Shown: positions 10,827 through 22,259 of the stretch, piece after piece
Numbering within the stretch: position 1 is the stretch's first letter
Layout of the letters: the number at the start of each line of letters is the position of its first letter
Source: Metaphire vulgaris
Taxonomy: Eukaryota > Annelida > Clitellata > Crassiclitellata > Megascolecidae
NCBI GenBank assembly: GCA_018105865.1
Contig: JACLAT010000045.1
Location: 654,501 to 718,500, forward strand
DNA: 64,000 nt
Direction of reading: 5' to 3'
Notes under the pieces: model-generated
What the model saw: the letters and a program-made list of their open reading frames with translations, nothing else
Told to the model about the DNA's origin: nothing
Databases searched by the model: none
Translations under genes and position numbers: made by a program

Positions 10827-11330
10827 CCCATAGAATTCAAACTTGTGAGAAAAGAACCATGGTCCCAAATGCTCTCATGTTCATTGTTAAGACACAATAT
10901 GAACAGCATCCTCCATACGATTGAAAATGTCCATACAATCTCAGACTGCTTCCAGTGACAACCTCCTTTACTAGTTGTTTGCTCAGATCTCTGGCAAGGA
11001 AAATGCAAATCAAATAAGGAAATAAAAATCACCTTCACTCAAGTGGAGCAATGCATAAGAAAATGGTCTTCAACAAATATCCCCCCATAAAATTCACACC
11101 CAAAAGGTTTATCTGCAAAGCGCTGTTCTTTGGTCGTTCCATAAACATCTTGGCAGTAAACATGTCAGCCGACCTTGTACACTGTATTTTTACAATCAAC
11201 TTCTTAAGGAAATTTCTTAAAAATTTAACAATTATGTTGCTTTTGTTCAGTGTGTGTTGTCTGATGTCCCAGCAGATATCTTTGCTGACTAAATGCTTTG
11301 CTACATACATAGGGCTGAAGGTCATGAAAA
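10827..11330 (-). pseudogene. Zinc-finger family C-terminal remnant
   Basis: Read on the minus strand, this holds one half-decayed finger (YVCSKAFSQQRYLL..HQTTH), then RSADMFTAKMFMERPKNSA, which matches RSADVFTPKMFMERR of the 42 kb gene. Next come a frameshifted version of the divergent last finger (PFGCEFYG.IFVE.DHFL.HC) and the end of the module (GSSLRLYGHF against ESSLRWFGHF). At least two frameshifts and stops break it, and the rest of the finger array is absent. It is closest to the 41.9-43.2 kb locus and not to the neighbouring genes, so it is an old truncated copy of that subfamily. Confidence 0.82.
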
Positions 11331-11545
11331 CGGAGATCAGCACCGGCACCTATGGGCAATGAGCCTATGGATGAACTCTACCTTACACTGGTCAACACAC
11401 AGTTTGGTGCCTGAAATGTTAGATCTTTTCTTGAGTAATTTTGGTGCCCTGATTCCAAAAATGTTATCAGTTTTGCCCATCAGCTCTAGTTTTTCATATA
11501 CGGCTTAGTTGCCCTTATATGTTGGTTCTACTAATAATGCATTAA

Positions 11546-11865
11546 GGGGCCATCCATATAGTACAGTACACACTGTGGGGAGAGGGGATTTGAGATTTAG
11601 GTGATTTTGCATATGGAAGCGCAGAGGGACTGGGGCACGACTGAATTTGTACGCACGCACAAATTTCAAATTTATAAATTCACACAAACATTTGATTTGA
11701 ACACAATAACTTTCTCACTGTCAAACAAAGGGTCCCGAGTATGGGCACCATGACCACGGTTATTTAAATAAGGCCTAATATTACAAACCTTTAATTTAAT
11801 AGTAAACAAATGCTTTTTGACTATGGCTAAAAAATAATTTTCACCGTGCGGGGGTTGCTAATTGC
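11546..11865. mobile_element. Harbinger-like MITE fragment (GGGGCCATCCATATAGTAC family)
   Basis: Begins GGGGCCATCCATATAGTAC after a TAA trinucleotide and aligns, in opposite internal orientation, with 29893-30307 (shared GGTGATTTTGC, CAAACATTTGATTTGAAC, CAAACAAAGGGTCCC, TAAACAAATGCTTTTTG and CACCGTGCG phrases). The far end is missing here. It belongs with the GGGGCCATCCATAAATG elements at 22260 and 25056, which carry 3 bp TAA/TTA duplications. Confidence 0.7.
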
Positions 11866-12622
11866 ATATTTCAACTCATTTCTTCTGGAAATGTTAGACC
11901 TTTAATGTTATTAACAAGGACCTTTAGATGAGAGCAATCAAAAGCTGCATACAGGAAATATTGATAATTATCACACACTTCCAATGTGGGATATATGGCC
12001 GTATCTCAACACTAGCTGATAAAGAAAATTCGATGCCATATTTGGAATTGGCACCCTAAGTATACCAAGAAACAGGTCTAATATCTAAGACACCAGACAA
12101 AAAATTTAGGTTGTCCTGTTTTATGAATGTTGCTGATTAATTGGCACAGCTTTTAGTTCTGCAATACCTGAAGTTGGTCATCCTGTGAAAATCCCTTGAA
12201 AAAAATTGTCAAATGAAAATGTCTTAGACAACATCCTGCTCTGACGAATATAAAATTGATCTCAAATCAGGCCTAAATCACATAATTTCAAGCAAAGAAA
12301 CAAAAATCAACAAAATTAGAGAAACAAAATAAGTCACTGAAAAACTGTAAAACATTACAACAAATACAATGTCAAGCAAAAACAGTAATAAAAGTCACAT
12401 TTCATTTTGAATAGCATTTAGTTAGAATATAAAAAGTCTCCTATCATTCAATATGAAATCAGAAAAGAAATCTTCACAAAATGAAAACGATTAAATAAAA
12501 TCAAAATAATTATTATTTTCACAGCACAACAGAAAATTATGTCTATGAAAAAAACAATAGTACAACTTACTCTAATATATACCCACATGCAATAAAATCA
12601 ACAGATTAATAAATCTTTTTTT
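11866..12622. other. No recognisable gene; includes 3' flank of the minus-strand zinc-finger gene
   Basis: The stretch from about 12240 to 12622 resembles the 3' flank of the 47 kb paralogue (46850-47080) and the complement of 8700-9130, so it is probably 3' UTR of the 12.6-14.1 kb gene. The rest shows nothing codable. Confidence 0.5.
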
Positions 12623-14119
12623 TCAATTTTTCATTTGAATATGTCCAAACCATCTCAAACTGTTCCCTCCTACTTCATCTGTATTGGACTCTATTCCAAG
12701 CTTGGAAAATCCTTCCTGTAAATTTTCATTGGAAATAATTCCATAACGATCAGAATGAAAAATCAAATCTTGAGACAAATCACTATGACCAAAGTGAAGA
12801 GAACAATGCTTTAGAAAATGGGTTTCTTCTACAAAAAGTTCATTGCAAAATCCACATCCAAATGGTTTAACAGCAAAGCAAGGTTTCTTTTCTTGTTTAT
12901 TCCAGATCATACCAACAGATTTTTCTCCAACATCAATATTTTTAAGATTCTTCAAGTGGTAATCTTTGGAAGATGATTTCTTAGAAATTCTGTGACTACT
13001 TACACACTGTAGCTTTTGTTCATGGTTGATTCTGTGATGTTTTATCACATACGCTCTTAGTCTGAATGTTTTACCACAAACATAACAAACGAAAGGTTTC
13101 TTTTCACTGTGAATTCTCTCATGATCCTTTAGATGGCCTAATCGACTGAATGCCTTTGTGCATATTTTACAAACAAACGGCTTTTCTCCTGTATGAATTA
13201 TGTTATGTTGTTTAAGATGAAATAACCTACTGAAATCCTTGCTGCATATATTGCAAACATATGGTTTCTCCCCACTGTGAATATGAATTCTTTCATGAGC
13301 TATAAGATGAGCTTTTTGTCTGTATGCCTTGTTACAAAATTTGCAAACGTATGGTTTCACGCCACTATGTATTCTTTCATGACGTCTAAGATCTTCTTTC
13401 TGACTGCATGCCTTGTTACATAATTTGCAAATATATGGTTTCTCACCAGAATGAATTCTTCCATGCCGTTTAAGATAACGTTTGAGACCGAATGCTGTGC
13501 CACACAATTTGCAAACATATGGTTTCTTGTCACTATGAATTTTTTCATGACGTCTAAGATCAACTTTATGACTGAATACCTTCTTACATAATTTGCAAAC
13601 ATATGGTTTCTCGCCACTATGATTTCCTTCATGAAGCTTAAGATCACCTTTTTGACGGTATGCCTTGCCACAGAATTTGCAAACATATGGTTTCTCGCCA
13701 CTATGAATTATTTCATGACGTCTGAGACTACCTTTTAGACCGCATGTCTTGCCACAGAATTTGCAAATATATGGTTTCTCGCCACTATGAATTCTTTCAT
13801 GATCTCTAAGAATACCTTTTTCTCTGAATGCCTTGCCACACAATTTGCAAATATAAGGTTTCTCGCCACTATGAATTCTTTCATGACGTCTCAGATAATC
13901 TTTATCACCGAATGCCTTCTTACACAATTTGCAAACATATGGTTTCTCGCCACTATGAATTCTTTCATGCCGTCTAAGATCATATTTTTGACAGAATGCC
14001 TTGTTACATAATTTGCAAACATATGACTTCTCACGATTATGAATTCTATTATGAGCTGTAAGTTGTCTTATGGAAGTGAATGTTTTGCCACATAAGTCAC
14101 AGTGATGCAATTTTTCCAT
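12623..14119 (-). CDS. C2H2 zinc-finger protein, 13 fingers plus divergent C-terminal finger and RWFGH tail
   Basis: An uninterrupted 498-residue protein starting MEKLHHCDLCGKTF. Thirteen fingers with HSGEKP linkers fill residues 7 to about 365. Two of them carry Cys where the conserved aromatic usually sits (KTCGLK, KACSQK), and one linker has a duplicated IH dipeptide (RIHIHSGEKP). The shared C-terminal module follows: VGMIWNKQEKKPC, divergent finger CGFCNELF...HCSLH at about residues 422-442, DLSQDLIF, and an intact end NSLRWFGHIQMKN. This is the best example of the full-length family form in the window. It is expected to be a nuclear sequence-specific DNA binder, but no target can be stated. 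A short upstream frame (14239 to 14198, starting MKEDDVFNADNF) resembles those of the 6.9 and 59.8 kb genes. Confidence 0.92.
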   Translation of the reverse strand: MEKLHHCDLCGKTFTSIRQLTAHNRIHNREKSYVCKLCNKAFCQKYDLRRHERIHSGEKPYVCKLCKKAFGDKDYLRRHERIHSGEKPYICKLCGKAFREKGILRDHERIHSGEKPYICKFCGKTCGLKGSLRRHEIIHSGEKPYVCKFCGKAYRQKGDLKLHEGNHSGEKPYVCKLCKKVFSHKVDLRRHEKIHSDKKPYVCKLCGTAFGLKRYLKRHGRIHSGEKPYICKLCNKACSQKEDLRRHERIHSGVKPYVCKFCNKAYRQKAHLIAHERIHIHSGEKPYVCNICSKDFSRLFHLKQHNIIHTGEKPFVCKICTKAFSRLGHLKDHERIHSEKKPFVCYVCGKTFRLRAYVIKHHRINHEQKLQCVSSHRISKKSSSKDYHLKNLKNIDVGEKSVGMIWNKQEKKPCFAVKPFGCGFCNELFVEETHFLKHCSLHFGHSDLSQDLIFHSDRYGIISNENLQEGFSKLGIESNTDEVGGNSLRWFGHIQMKN

Positions 14120-14402
14120 GATTTGCAGATGTCCAATGTTCTGTTAACGTACTGATTGCTTTACAGAAATTTTCAATAAAACAAAAAGTTTTCACATTTA
14201 ATGGAAATTGTCTGCATTAAAAACATCATCTTCTTTCATGAAAGAGAAATTTGGCTCACGTAAATGCAAATACTGTAAAACATAAGATATATTGATATGT
14301 TTCAAGAGAAAATAGGAAAATATCAAATTATTATACAAAATTAATATCATTGTTACATATGAAGGTTTAAATCAATATTTTAAATACTCAAGCATGTAAC
14401 CC
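14120..14402 (-). promoter_or_regulatory. 5' flank of the 12.6-14.1 kb zinc-finger gene with uORF
   Basis: On the minus strand a 13-codon frame (14239-14198) begins MKEDDVFNADNF and ends before the main ATG at 14119. Its first residues match uORFs in two paralogues. No TATA box or clear splice acceptor was found. Confidence 0.35.
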
Positions 14403-15985
14403 AGTGTGTCACAGGTGGTGGTTAGTGGAACGGCCTTCAGATATGGAAGATAGCTGTGAAATAAGCAGGTGTAAGCCTGAAGAATAGGCAGTCACGAACC
14501 AACAGCCCAGCCCAGAATATGGGTAAATTCCTCAACGGCAATTATGGCATCCTCAAGCTATAAAGAAGGCAGGCATCAAAGGCGGAAGTAAGCAGAGTAA
14601 AAACATAAAAACCGGATAGAACATATTATTGCCAACCTCAAACACCAGGAAAAGAAGGGTCACCACCTGACAAAATAACCCCACAAATTACCATGACATT
14701 ACAAACCAAAGAGAACCACACTGTCTTGAACGTCGCCCAGGATAACAAGGTGGGCGCTGATCATCGATGCACTCTGGCGACAGTGTTAAGTGAGAGAAGA
14801 GGCAATATTCAATACCAGATCCAAGATAAGGAGAAAGTGGAGAGAAGCAATTTGATCTCAGCCGAAAAGAAAGAGTAGGACACTGGAATGTACGCACAAT
14901 GTACAGCACTGGGAAGTCCTTTTGTCTGATGAAAGAGCTCACGAGACTAAATATGAAGATATGTGGAATAAGTGAGACCCATTGGGTGGAAGTGGGAGAA
15001 TGATGGATTAATGGATACACGATTCCAGTATTACAAAGTCAGTTACTGATTACAAACCAAAGAGAAGCATACTGGCTGGGACGTCACCCAGGATAAAAAG
15101 GTCCGCGCTGATTGTCAATGCACTCAGGCGACAGTGTTAAGTGAGTGAAGAGGCAAAATTTAAATCCGAATTCTACACAAAGAGAAAGTGGCAAGAAGTA
15201 ACATAATATCAGCCAAAAAGAAAGAAATAGTAGGACATCAGAACGTACACACACTGTACAGCACTGGGAAGTCCTTATATGGTCTTCCGTAATGACCAAC
15301 TAATCAAAATCCAAGTAAGGTGCAAGAATGTTGATATCATCATAATCAAGGTATGAGCATCTAGAGAAAGAGGTTCAGATGAGGAGGACAAATTCTACAA
15401 TTTACAACATCTGATAAGACAAAACACCAAGACATGAACTTATCTTGTCTCTAGGAGATTTCAATGCAAAAGTTGGGAATAATGCTGGAGTATGGGGGAA
15501 TTATAGGAAGCATGGAGTACAAGTGGATGAAACTGATAATGGCACCAGAGAACTTGAATTATGCAGCAACAACAACTTGTGTATAACCAAAAACAGTTAA
15601 TAAAAAGATTAGCCAGAGATAAGAATAACATGTTAGAAGAGATAGAAAATGAGATGGAAGATGCTTACAAAAGAGAAGATAGCAAAAAACTATTTGCAAA
15701 TGGCAACAAACTCAGTGGAGGCACAATCACAAATGGAGAAATATTAATGGAAAAGGAATGGATCATGACCAGATGGAAACAACATTTTGATGAGATAATA
15801 AACCGAGAAGACCCTAACAACACAGAAGAAACATTTAACGAAATTGATCAATCACAGAACAGATGCAAATTAAAGGATGAGCTAGGAGAAGAAGACAATA
15901 TCACAGTGGAAGAGATAGAAAGGGCAGTGAAGCAGATGAGAAAAAAACAAATCCCCGTGACCCTGCAATGTCACAACAGAAATGC
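14403..15985 (+). pseudogene. RTE-like non-LTR retrotransposon, 5' half
   Basis: Endonuclease pieces read on the plus strand: GHWNVRTMYSTGK near 14879, ICGISETHWVE near 14968, and LGDFNAKVGNNAG near 15451. A 145-codon frame (15561-15998) then resembles the linker between endonuclease and reverse transcriptase of RTE/BovB-like elements (MTRWKQHFDEIINRE, VEEIERAVKQMRKKQIP). Stops and frameshifts separate the pieces. About 220 bp around 14700-14925 is repeated at 15050-15275, an internal tandem duplication that repeats the start of the endonuclease region. The reverse transcriptase core is missing; a hAT element lies just downstream. Confidence 0.82.
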
Positions 15986-16040
15986 TCCAAAGCACTGATG
16001 TGTACATGTATACAAACAGATGGTTACATAGGGTCACAAC

Positions 16041-16974
16041 CAGTGTTGCGCGGTAACGAAGTAGAAGTAACACGTTACAATACTTAAGTACAATTCTGAG
16101 TACTTCACACTGTAACGAAGTACACAATTTGCAGAGTACTTTTTACTTGTAATGAAGTAAGTTTTTATTCAAATATTAGTACTTTTACTTCGTTATATTA
16201 TGTTTTTCACGTCTCGTTACAAGTAAAATTTCTCATCGCCAACTTTCGTTGCATTTACTTGTGTTGCTGTTCAAACACGGTGTTTAATTATTCCCAGCTT
16301 CCGATTTACTTAGTCCCAAAGCAAGGTTGTTAGAATGAACAACAAGCTCTGGCTACTTTTGACGCTGCTAATGTAGAAGTTAATGGTGTATAGGGCCTAT
16401 GTGTCAAGGCTGGAAAAACCTAGGTTTATAAAGATAAAATTTAGATTTTTAGGTTAACCATTTGCTATACTCTTCTCACATGTCAAAGCCCATAAAGTAT
16501 AAACCTTTCTCGAAATTCGTGCCATCCTTATGTTTCTGTCTGCAGAGAGTAAAAAACTTTAAGGACATTAAATATGAGTTTTCATTTTTCTTTTTATAGA
16601 ACAAAACCCTAAAAGCCTAAATTTTGACTTTTTCAGCTGTTTTTTTTTTCAAACCCTAAAAGACCTAGGTTTTAAAACCACATTTTTCAGCTCTGGTATA
16701 TGTACATGTTGACTGTTGAGGCTACTGCATGTTGATTAAAAGATTAGGCCCTAATAAAAATGTGATTTAACATGATAATGTGGAGCTGTTGACGAATCCG
16801 TCTAACGCGGTACTTTTTACTTTTTACTTAAAAAGTAACTTTTGGGAGTACTTTTTTACTTTTACTTGAGTAACTATTTTCATAGGTACTTTTTACTTTT
16901 ACTTAAGTAAATAAATGACATAATACTTTTACTTTTACTTGAGTACGTAAAACTGAGTACTTCATACAACACTG
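16041..16974. mobile_element. hAT non-autonomous element (934 bp) with perfect target duplication
   Basis: The ends are CAGTGTTGCGCGGTAACG and ACTTCATACAACACTG, inverted over the outer 8 bp. Both ends hold many copies of GAGTAC/TTACTTGTAA-type subterminal repeats. The octamer GTCACAAC flanks both sides (16033-16040 and 16975-16982). No transposase was recognised inside. A related left end (CAGTGTTGTAATAAATAC) occurs at 30308. Confidence 0.92.
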
Positions 16975-17095
16975 GTCACAACTGCAGTATGGAAAACAAA
17001 GAAAACACCGTTAGACTGGTGGCATGCAAAAAAACCCATTAGACTGGTGAAAAGCAATACACAAGAAAGGAGACACGATATTAATGCAACAGCAT

Positions 17096-17341
17096 ATTAG
17101 AATAACTAAAGCGCAATATAAATCTACCGAGTCAAATGCATTGCATCCGTTTCCTTCTTATAAACATCTTCAAGACACAAATAACATCACAACTTACATC
17201 ACTTGCTTACGATTGTTACCAAAACTTACATGAAAATGCCGCCAAAAGAGAACATGAGAGTATTAACTTCAAATAACGCTATTCTTTTGTCGATCAGAGA
17301 AAATGGCGTCGATCAGAATTATTTCTAATTAAGAAATAAGA
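17096..17341 (+). repeat. Family A repeat arm
   Basis: About 245 bp closely matching 113-358 (CTAAAGCGCAATATAAATC, CAACTTACATCACTTGC, GCCGCCAAAAG). It is interrupted at its 3' side by an L2-like LINE tail at 17342. Confidence 0.85.
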
Positions 17342-17344
17342 AAT

Positions 17345-18107
17345 ATAATAAATAAATAAATAATTATTCATGATATTTCTAATACTTGGTATCAATCGAT
17401 GGTACTTAAAATCCATCCGCAAAAGACCAGGCCATTCCAGAGATCAGTCAGAGGGAAATGTTTAGACAGACTATGGATTTATTAGTTGGAAGATTATGTG
17501 TTTTTAGCCTAGATCTGAAAATGCTCAGTTTATTGGTTGACCAACTGGAGTTCCAGATTTTTGGCCCAGAAATAGAAAAAGCTCTCTTACCAATTTCAGT
17601 GTTTGTTCTAGATACATTTCAATGAATCAGCAAATCTTGTTGAATGATAATGTTTGGATGGTTTATCATAGATTTTAAATATTGAGGTTGGCCAGACTGC
17701 AAAATTTTAAAAACAAGGACACCAGTCTTAAAAACAATTCTTTGTTCTACTGGCAGCCAGTGTAACTTTTGAAGGACAGGTCTAATGTGATCATGCAGAA
17801 GTTTTTGTAATGGCTCGAGCCACAGAATTCTGAATCCTTTGGAGTTTTTGTATATTAGATTTGGCCATACCATTGTAAAGGGAAATGCAATAATAAAGCC
17901 TACTGCTGACAAGGGCATTGGCAAGAGGAATCAGAGCAGGTTTACAAGATCACTATTCGTCGAATGTCTCTGATTTGAAAATGAAGCAGCTCTGCTCTTA
18001 TTTATGTGTTCATTAAAAGACAGGTTTTTGTCAAATATTACACCTAGGCCTTGACAGACTGATTTTGATTAACTGAAATGTTGTCAAATTTAAATCGTAT
18101 TCCATTG
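17345..18107 (-). pseudogene. L2/CR1-like LINE, 3' part (family A LINE)
   Basis: On the minus strand the pieces read in LINE order: RFKFDNISVNQ, LGVIFDKNLSFNEHI, then the post-RT region SRLYYCISLYNG, IQNSVARAI, and HIRPVLQKLHWLPVEQRIVFKTGVLVF. This matches the C-terminal domain of L2/CR1-type ORF2. Frameshifts divide it. The element ends in an (AATAAATAAATA) tail at about 17345-17362. Its last 100 bp (GGTACTTAAAATCCATCCGC) recur at 30665-30765. Confidence 0.85.
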
Positions 18108-18332
18108 GCAACCTCCTAGTCCTAGTACAGTCCTACAAAATAACGGTAATAACGCGGGTCCTGGAGCTAAAATTATTACTTTCTCAAACTATATACTATA
18201 TATATACTCAATATATATGGAATCGTATTCATGATAAGAAATACTTGCAATTAGGGTTGTGAGCTCTGAAATTTCAAGAAATTTCTGAACTGCTTTTTCA
18301 GAAATTTTTCAAAAATGTTTATTATTAGCGGC

Positions 18333-18369
<37 letters not shown>

Positions 18370-18660
18370 TTTAGTTCCGGTTGTTATTATTATTATTATT
18401 AGTTATTATTATTATTAGATGTTACAGGGTTGTCCAACTGGCGGCGTGCCTAGACGGATCCGGCCCACAGGCCGTTTCATTCGACCCGATGACGATTTTG
18501 AGAAAGTAATAATTTTAGCTCCAGGACGCGGTTATTAAGGGTTATTTTGTCAGGAACGTAAAAAGAAGGAGGTTCAACCAACGAACGGGCCTATCCCACC
18601 ACAGGTGACGGGTTATTAAACATCGCCCTTGGGACTTAGGACTAATTACTTCAGTGATCA
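18108..18660. repeat. Rearranged pieces of family A repeat and its hAT MITE
   Basis: 18108-18188 corresponds to the complement of the inner right part of the 638-1295 MITE (GTCCTACAAAATAACGGTAA). 18220-18300 matches 366-470 (TCATGATAAGAAATACTTGC). 18331-18417 is an interrupted TAT tract. 18425 onward is the MITE left end (CAGGGTTGTCCAACTGG). A short TATATA tract lies at 18189-18215. Confidence 0.7.
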
Positions 18661-19782
18661 GACTTGGTCTTGGCCTCGAGGCTGCCATTGAGGCCATTAG
18701 AAAGCCTTGGCCTTGGAAACTGAAGTCTATTGTCTTGGTCTTGGTCTTTATTTTGGGTTAGTGTTTTATCTCTTGGCCTTGGTCTTGATGCCAGTGCCTT
18801 GGTCACATGACAGGCACTGAGGCAGCCTCCCAGTATAGTTTGTCATACAACATGTGTGCACTATGCAGTACAGATACTTTAGTTAGTCTGCGACTCTGAG
18901 ACTCCAAGTCTCTAGTCATGAACTGCTGAAGTCAGTACAGTAACAAAAAAGGATGATACATCGTATCTAGCGGCTAACCCATAGTTGGAATAATCCATGC
19001 TCAGCCATTGCTATTTCCGGAAGTTCCGGTTGCGTTACAGTTGTGAATAATCAATTTAATATAGTAGTCATCTAATAGTTGGCTAGTTGTTCCAATGGCT
19101 TCAATAGCTTCAAGTTCAATTCCGACAGTGATTAAATATACATTTGACGATTATGACATTATGGATCATGCTGGTAAACACACTGCCAAGATGTGTCGAG
19201 CGTCAATAACAGAGAAGATTGGAACAACATCAGGATTTATACACGGTTAGATAGGTTTCGTAATGACCACCGCATCCTCATTAAGTAACCCAGGTAGCCC
19301 TTAAATAGTGTTAGTTAACTGCAAAGACGTGGGTTTCTGTCTAATCCGGTACTTGTGCAATAAATGTTTATAAATCCAAGTTTTCCTTCCTAAATTTTCG
19401 GCTAATGCGCACGAGTTCAATAGATTACCAGTAGATTTTATAATTGCTAAATTATTCAATTACTTTAGACTGTTTTACGGCTAGTAGTTTATATGTTTCG
19501 TAGGCACTTGGAAGCTAAACACAATGAACGCTACTTGGCGTACAAATCATCAAAGCACAAATTACTACTGTAGTGTACATATTTCATAATTATATTATAT
19601 TACGAGTGTGACCCTGCCGATAGTTAAAATGGATCGAAGCCTTGGTCTTGGCCTTGGTCTTGAGATCTAATGAATTGGCCTTGGCCTCGGGCTTGTAGGT
19701 CACTGCCTTGGCCTTGGCCTTGGGGCTCAGAGTCTTGGTCTTGGCCTTGGCCTTGTACTGGACTGCCTTGGTCACATCACTG
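18652..19782 (+). mobile_element. hAT-derived element with CTTGGC-rich ends
   Basis: Left CAGTGATCAGACTTGG and right CCTTGGTCACATCACTG ends are inverted over about 7 bp. Both ends carry tandem CTTGGC/CTTGGT hexamers (18663-18800 and 19637-19770), which produce an Ala-Lys-rich frame on the complementary strand. A BED-finger-like reading frame sits inside at 19095-19250. No clean target duplication is visible, so the exact ends are uncertain. Confidence 0.55.
19095..19250 (+). pseudogene. BED-type zinc-finger remnant of a hAT transposase
   Basis: A 51-codon frame starting MASIASSS contains GKHTAKMCRASITEK followed by IGTTSGFIHG. This resembles the GK.TAKC..C...I.....TTS..IRHL pattern of BED fingers at the N-terminus of hAT transposases, but one Cys and the final His pair are missing. 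It stops immediately after. Its position inside the hAT-like element at 18652-19782 supports the reading. Confidence 0.55.
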
Positions 19783-19819
19783 GTGTCTCTGCGTGGTTAA
19801 AGAAGATTTATTGAGAGGC

Positions 19820-20512
19820 GTTAGATTTAAAGATGTGAATTAGTAATTATTATATTAATCTACCGATTAATAGTTAAAATTTTTAATCGATTAATTTTCT
19901 TTAATCGATTAAATTTTCGATTAAAATTTAATATTTTTTATAGATTTTTAAAAATTGTTAATAGTTGGATTAATTGTTAATAGTTTTTAGCTTCTTCTAC
20001 ACTTACTTACTTTTCCCCTGGCAGGTATTACCCCAAAATGTGTATGCCATTATTATTTTTATTAAACGGCAGAGACTTCTGGTGGGAGATAGGGATCCTA
20101 ACCTAACCCTAATTAATCCGATTAATCGATTAAAAATTTTTCCAGGACAGTTTTATCCGGCCCGCCACCGAGTTTGGGAAAATAACAATTTTAGCTATAG
20201 GACCGGTTATTACCGTTATTTTAGGACTAGTGGCTACCAATTTGCTTACTTTTCCACAAGGACATAGAACAAGAATAAATAGCAGTGTGTAATGTAATGT
20301 TTCATTGTGTTCTTAACCTAAATTTACATATTACACTGTTAATTACTTGGAGTATTAGACTTATAGACTTAGTCTTAGACCAAGGTATTACCGGAAGGCC
20401 CCTGCTTGTAATCATGTGTGGCCCCAGACGTTGGGTTTGTGTTCCAATGCGGCCCGCCATCTGATATGAGTTGGGGACCTCTGATCTATACAGTTATTGT
20501 CATGTGAGAAAT
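19820..20512. repeat. TCGATTAA-rich repeat and hAT fragments
   Basis: 19855-19935 and 20115-20135 carry repeated AATCGATTAA palindromic units in opposite arms, like an inverted-repeat MITE. 20150-20260 matches the inner left part of the 638-1295 MITE (CCGCCACCGAGTTTGGG, ACCGTTATTTTAGGACTAG). A hAT right end, inverted CAGAGGTCCCCAACTC, lies at 20480-20495. No gene. Confidence 0.55.
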
Positions 20513-21092
20513 TATATTAAGGTTATTTACTTCGAATTATGTTATTTGGTAATTATTTAAAAACTGATGCTGGTGAGAAACAATTATGCTTACTTTGAAA
20601 TCAATTTATTTGGTAATTATATAATAGAATACTGCGACTTTAAGTTAAGTGGTTTAGAAGGCTAGTTAAGCCCGTGTGAAAACCACTGTTGTAACTCTCC
20701 ACTTTCAATAAATTGATGTTTGCGAGAAGCAATTATGGTTGCTTTGAAATCGTGCTATTTGGTAATTATGCCCAAACATACCCGTACTCCTTTTGACAAG
20801 CAATTACAGACCAGTGAGCCTAACTTCTGCACGCTGCAAAGTTATGGGAAAATACTGAAAGAGAACATATTGGAACATGTGACTAGGTATACAATAATAT
20901 TGATAATGACAGTCAGTAACGTCTTCATATCGTTGGCTGCTGAAAGTAATTTCCAGTCAATTTTTTTCTCGAATCTGGGATTTTTGGCGAAAGAAAGAGA
21001 TTTAGAATTTTACTCAACTCAGCATTTTCAATTTGTAATGAGTCTTCAAAGAAATCCAATTCATGATTGTATGTTTTGCTAATGCTCAAAAT
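20513..21092. repeat. Direct repeats around a SINE-like core
   Basis: A unit of about 55 bp (GAGAAACAATTATG...TTATTTGGTAATTAT) at 20565-20620 recurs at 20713-20768. Between them, 20638-20693 resembles the body of the tRNA-derived SINE at 37330-37500 (AGTGG...CCCGTGTGAAAACCACT). The 120-codon frame at 20720-21082 has no recognisable features and overlaps the repeat. Confidence 0.5.
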
Positions 21093-21130
21093 CAGTGGCG
21101 TAGCCAGGATTTCCGAAAAGGGGGACATCG
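21093..21130 (+). mobile_element. Solo hAT left end
   Basis: CAGTGGCGTAGCCAGGATTT is the common hAT-type terminus. No matching right end was found nearby. Confidence 0.5.
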
Positions 21131-21523
21131 ATTTTCTCCGGTAAAAAGTCTCCGAAAAATAAAAAAAGGCTGATCAGATATCACACCACACACACCTACA
21201 GTACCCTAGCAAAAAACGGGTCTGAGTAAATCTCACGACTGGTCCCAGCCAGAAAATCCCAGCCTCGGGCTCCTCACGGCTAAGCCAATGTTCAGTATTA
21301 TTTTCTCTCATTCTTGCTCGCCTGCTTTCCAAAATTTCTGTTTGTTTACTTGTTCTTTTGTTCGATTTTAATTATAGTTACAATGTTATCTTTAACGGCT
21401 GTTTGCCTCGTTGGATCTCTGTCTGCCTTGATGTCTCTCTGTCTCGATAGGGCATCATCTCTGAAACCTGAAGATTTTCTAGCTGCTCGGCCATGGATTG
21501 TATTTCGTAGGGGGTCACTTGTC

Positions 21524-21572
<49 letters not shown>

Positions 21573-22259
21573 ACTAGGGTTTGTTGTCTTCTGATATGTC
21601 GGCGTCGATAGACATTGAAGCTGAAGCTGTAGTAGATTGTTTACCAGCAAGATCCGCTATAATTGTTTGAAGATGACAACGCAGACGCAAACAATTAATT
21701 ATCCAAATGCGTACAACAACCAGTTCGTCACAGGAACACAGGACATGATAGAAAGAGATTGGGTGTACCTGTAAAGCGCTGTAGAAAGAGTCAATTTGTA
21801 GGAATTAAGCAACACAAGCGCTATAGAGATTTCACTGATTTAATTTATCCTACACTGTCGACTCATAATGAATGAGAAACTCTTAAAGATCTGACTAAAA
21901 CTATTACTATGGACAATACTGCATATTGCCTGTAAAAATAAACTACTGCATTCATTTGGATTACGGCGGACGAGAAGAGAGTTTCTGCCATTTAACGAGA
22001 CTTTTTAATTATGAAGAATAGTCGCATGCATTTATGATAGGATACGCTTAACATTGAACAATAACAGATGATCGTGTGCAGCATAAATAGAAACTTAGAC
22101 TTTTAAAGAAAATTTAATAGAAATGACTACAAATTCCTTGGCACAATTAACATATGACCACTTCAAATTATTACGTTAAAATAAATTGAAGATATCGTGC
22201 ATTTTTCTGAATAATACAGTGAGTAGGCTAAATAAAACATATTAGCACATTGGTCTTAA
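21131..22259. other. No recognisable gene; (GA)n tract
   Basis: A GA dinucleotide run occupies 21526-21570. Reading frames crossing it are Arg-Glu or Ser-Leu artefacts. No other structure was seen. Confidence 0.6.

Noticed and set aside
10670..11038. An independent minus-strand protein gene
   Set aside because: It overlaps the end of the zinc-finger remnant out of frame and has no other support.
20720..21082. 120-codon frame with hydrophobic middle
   Set aside because: Its start lies in a direct repeat unit, and no signal peptide, homology or splice support was found.
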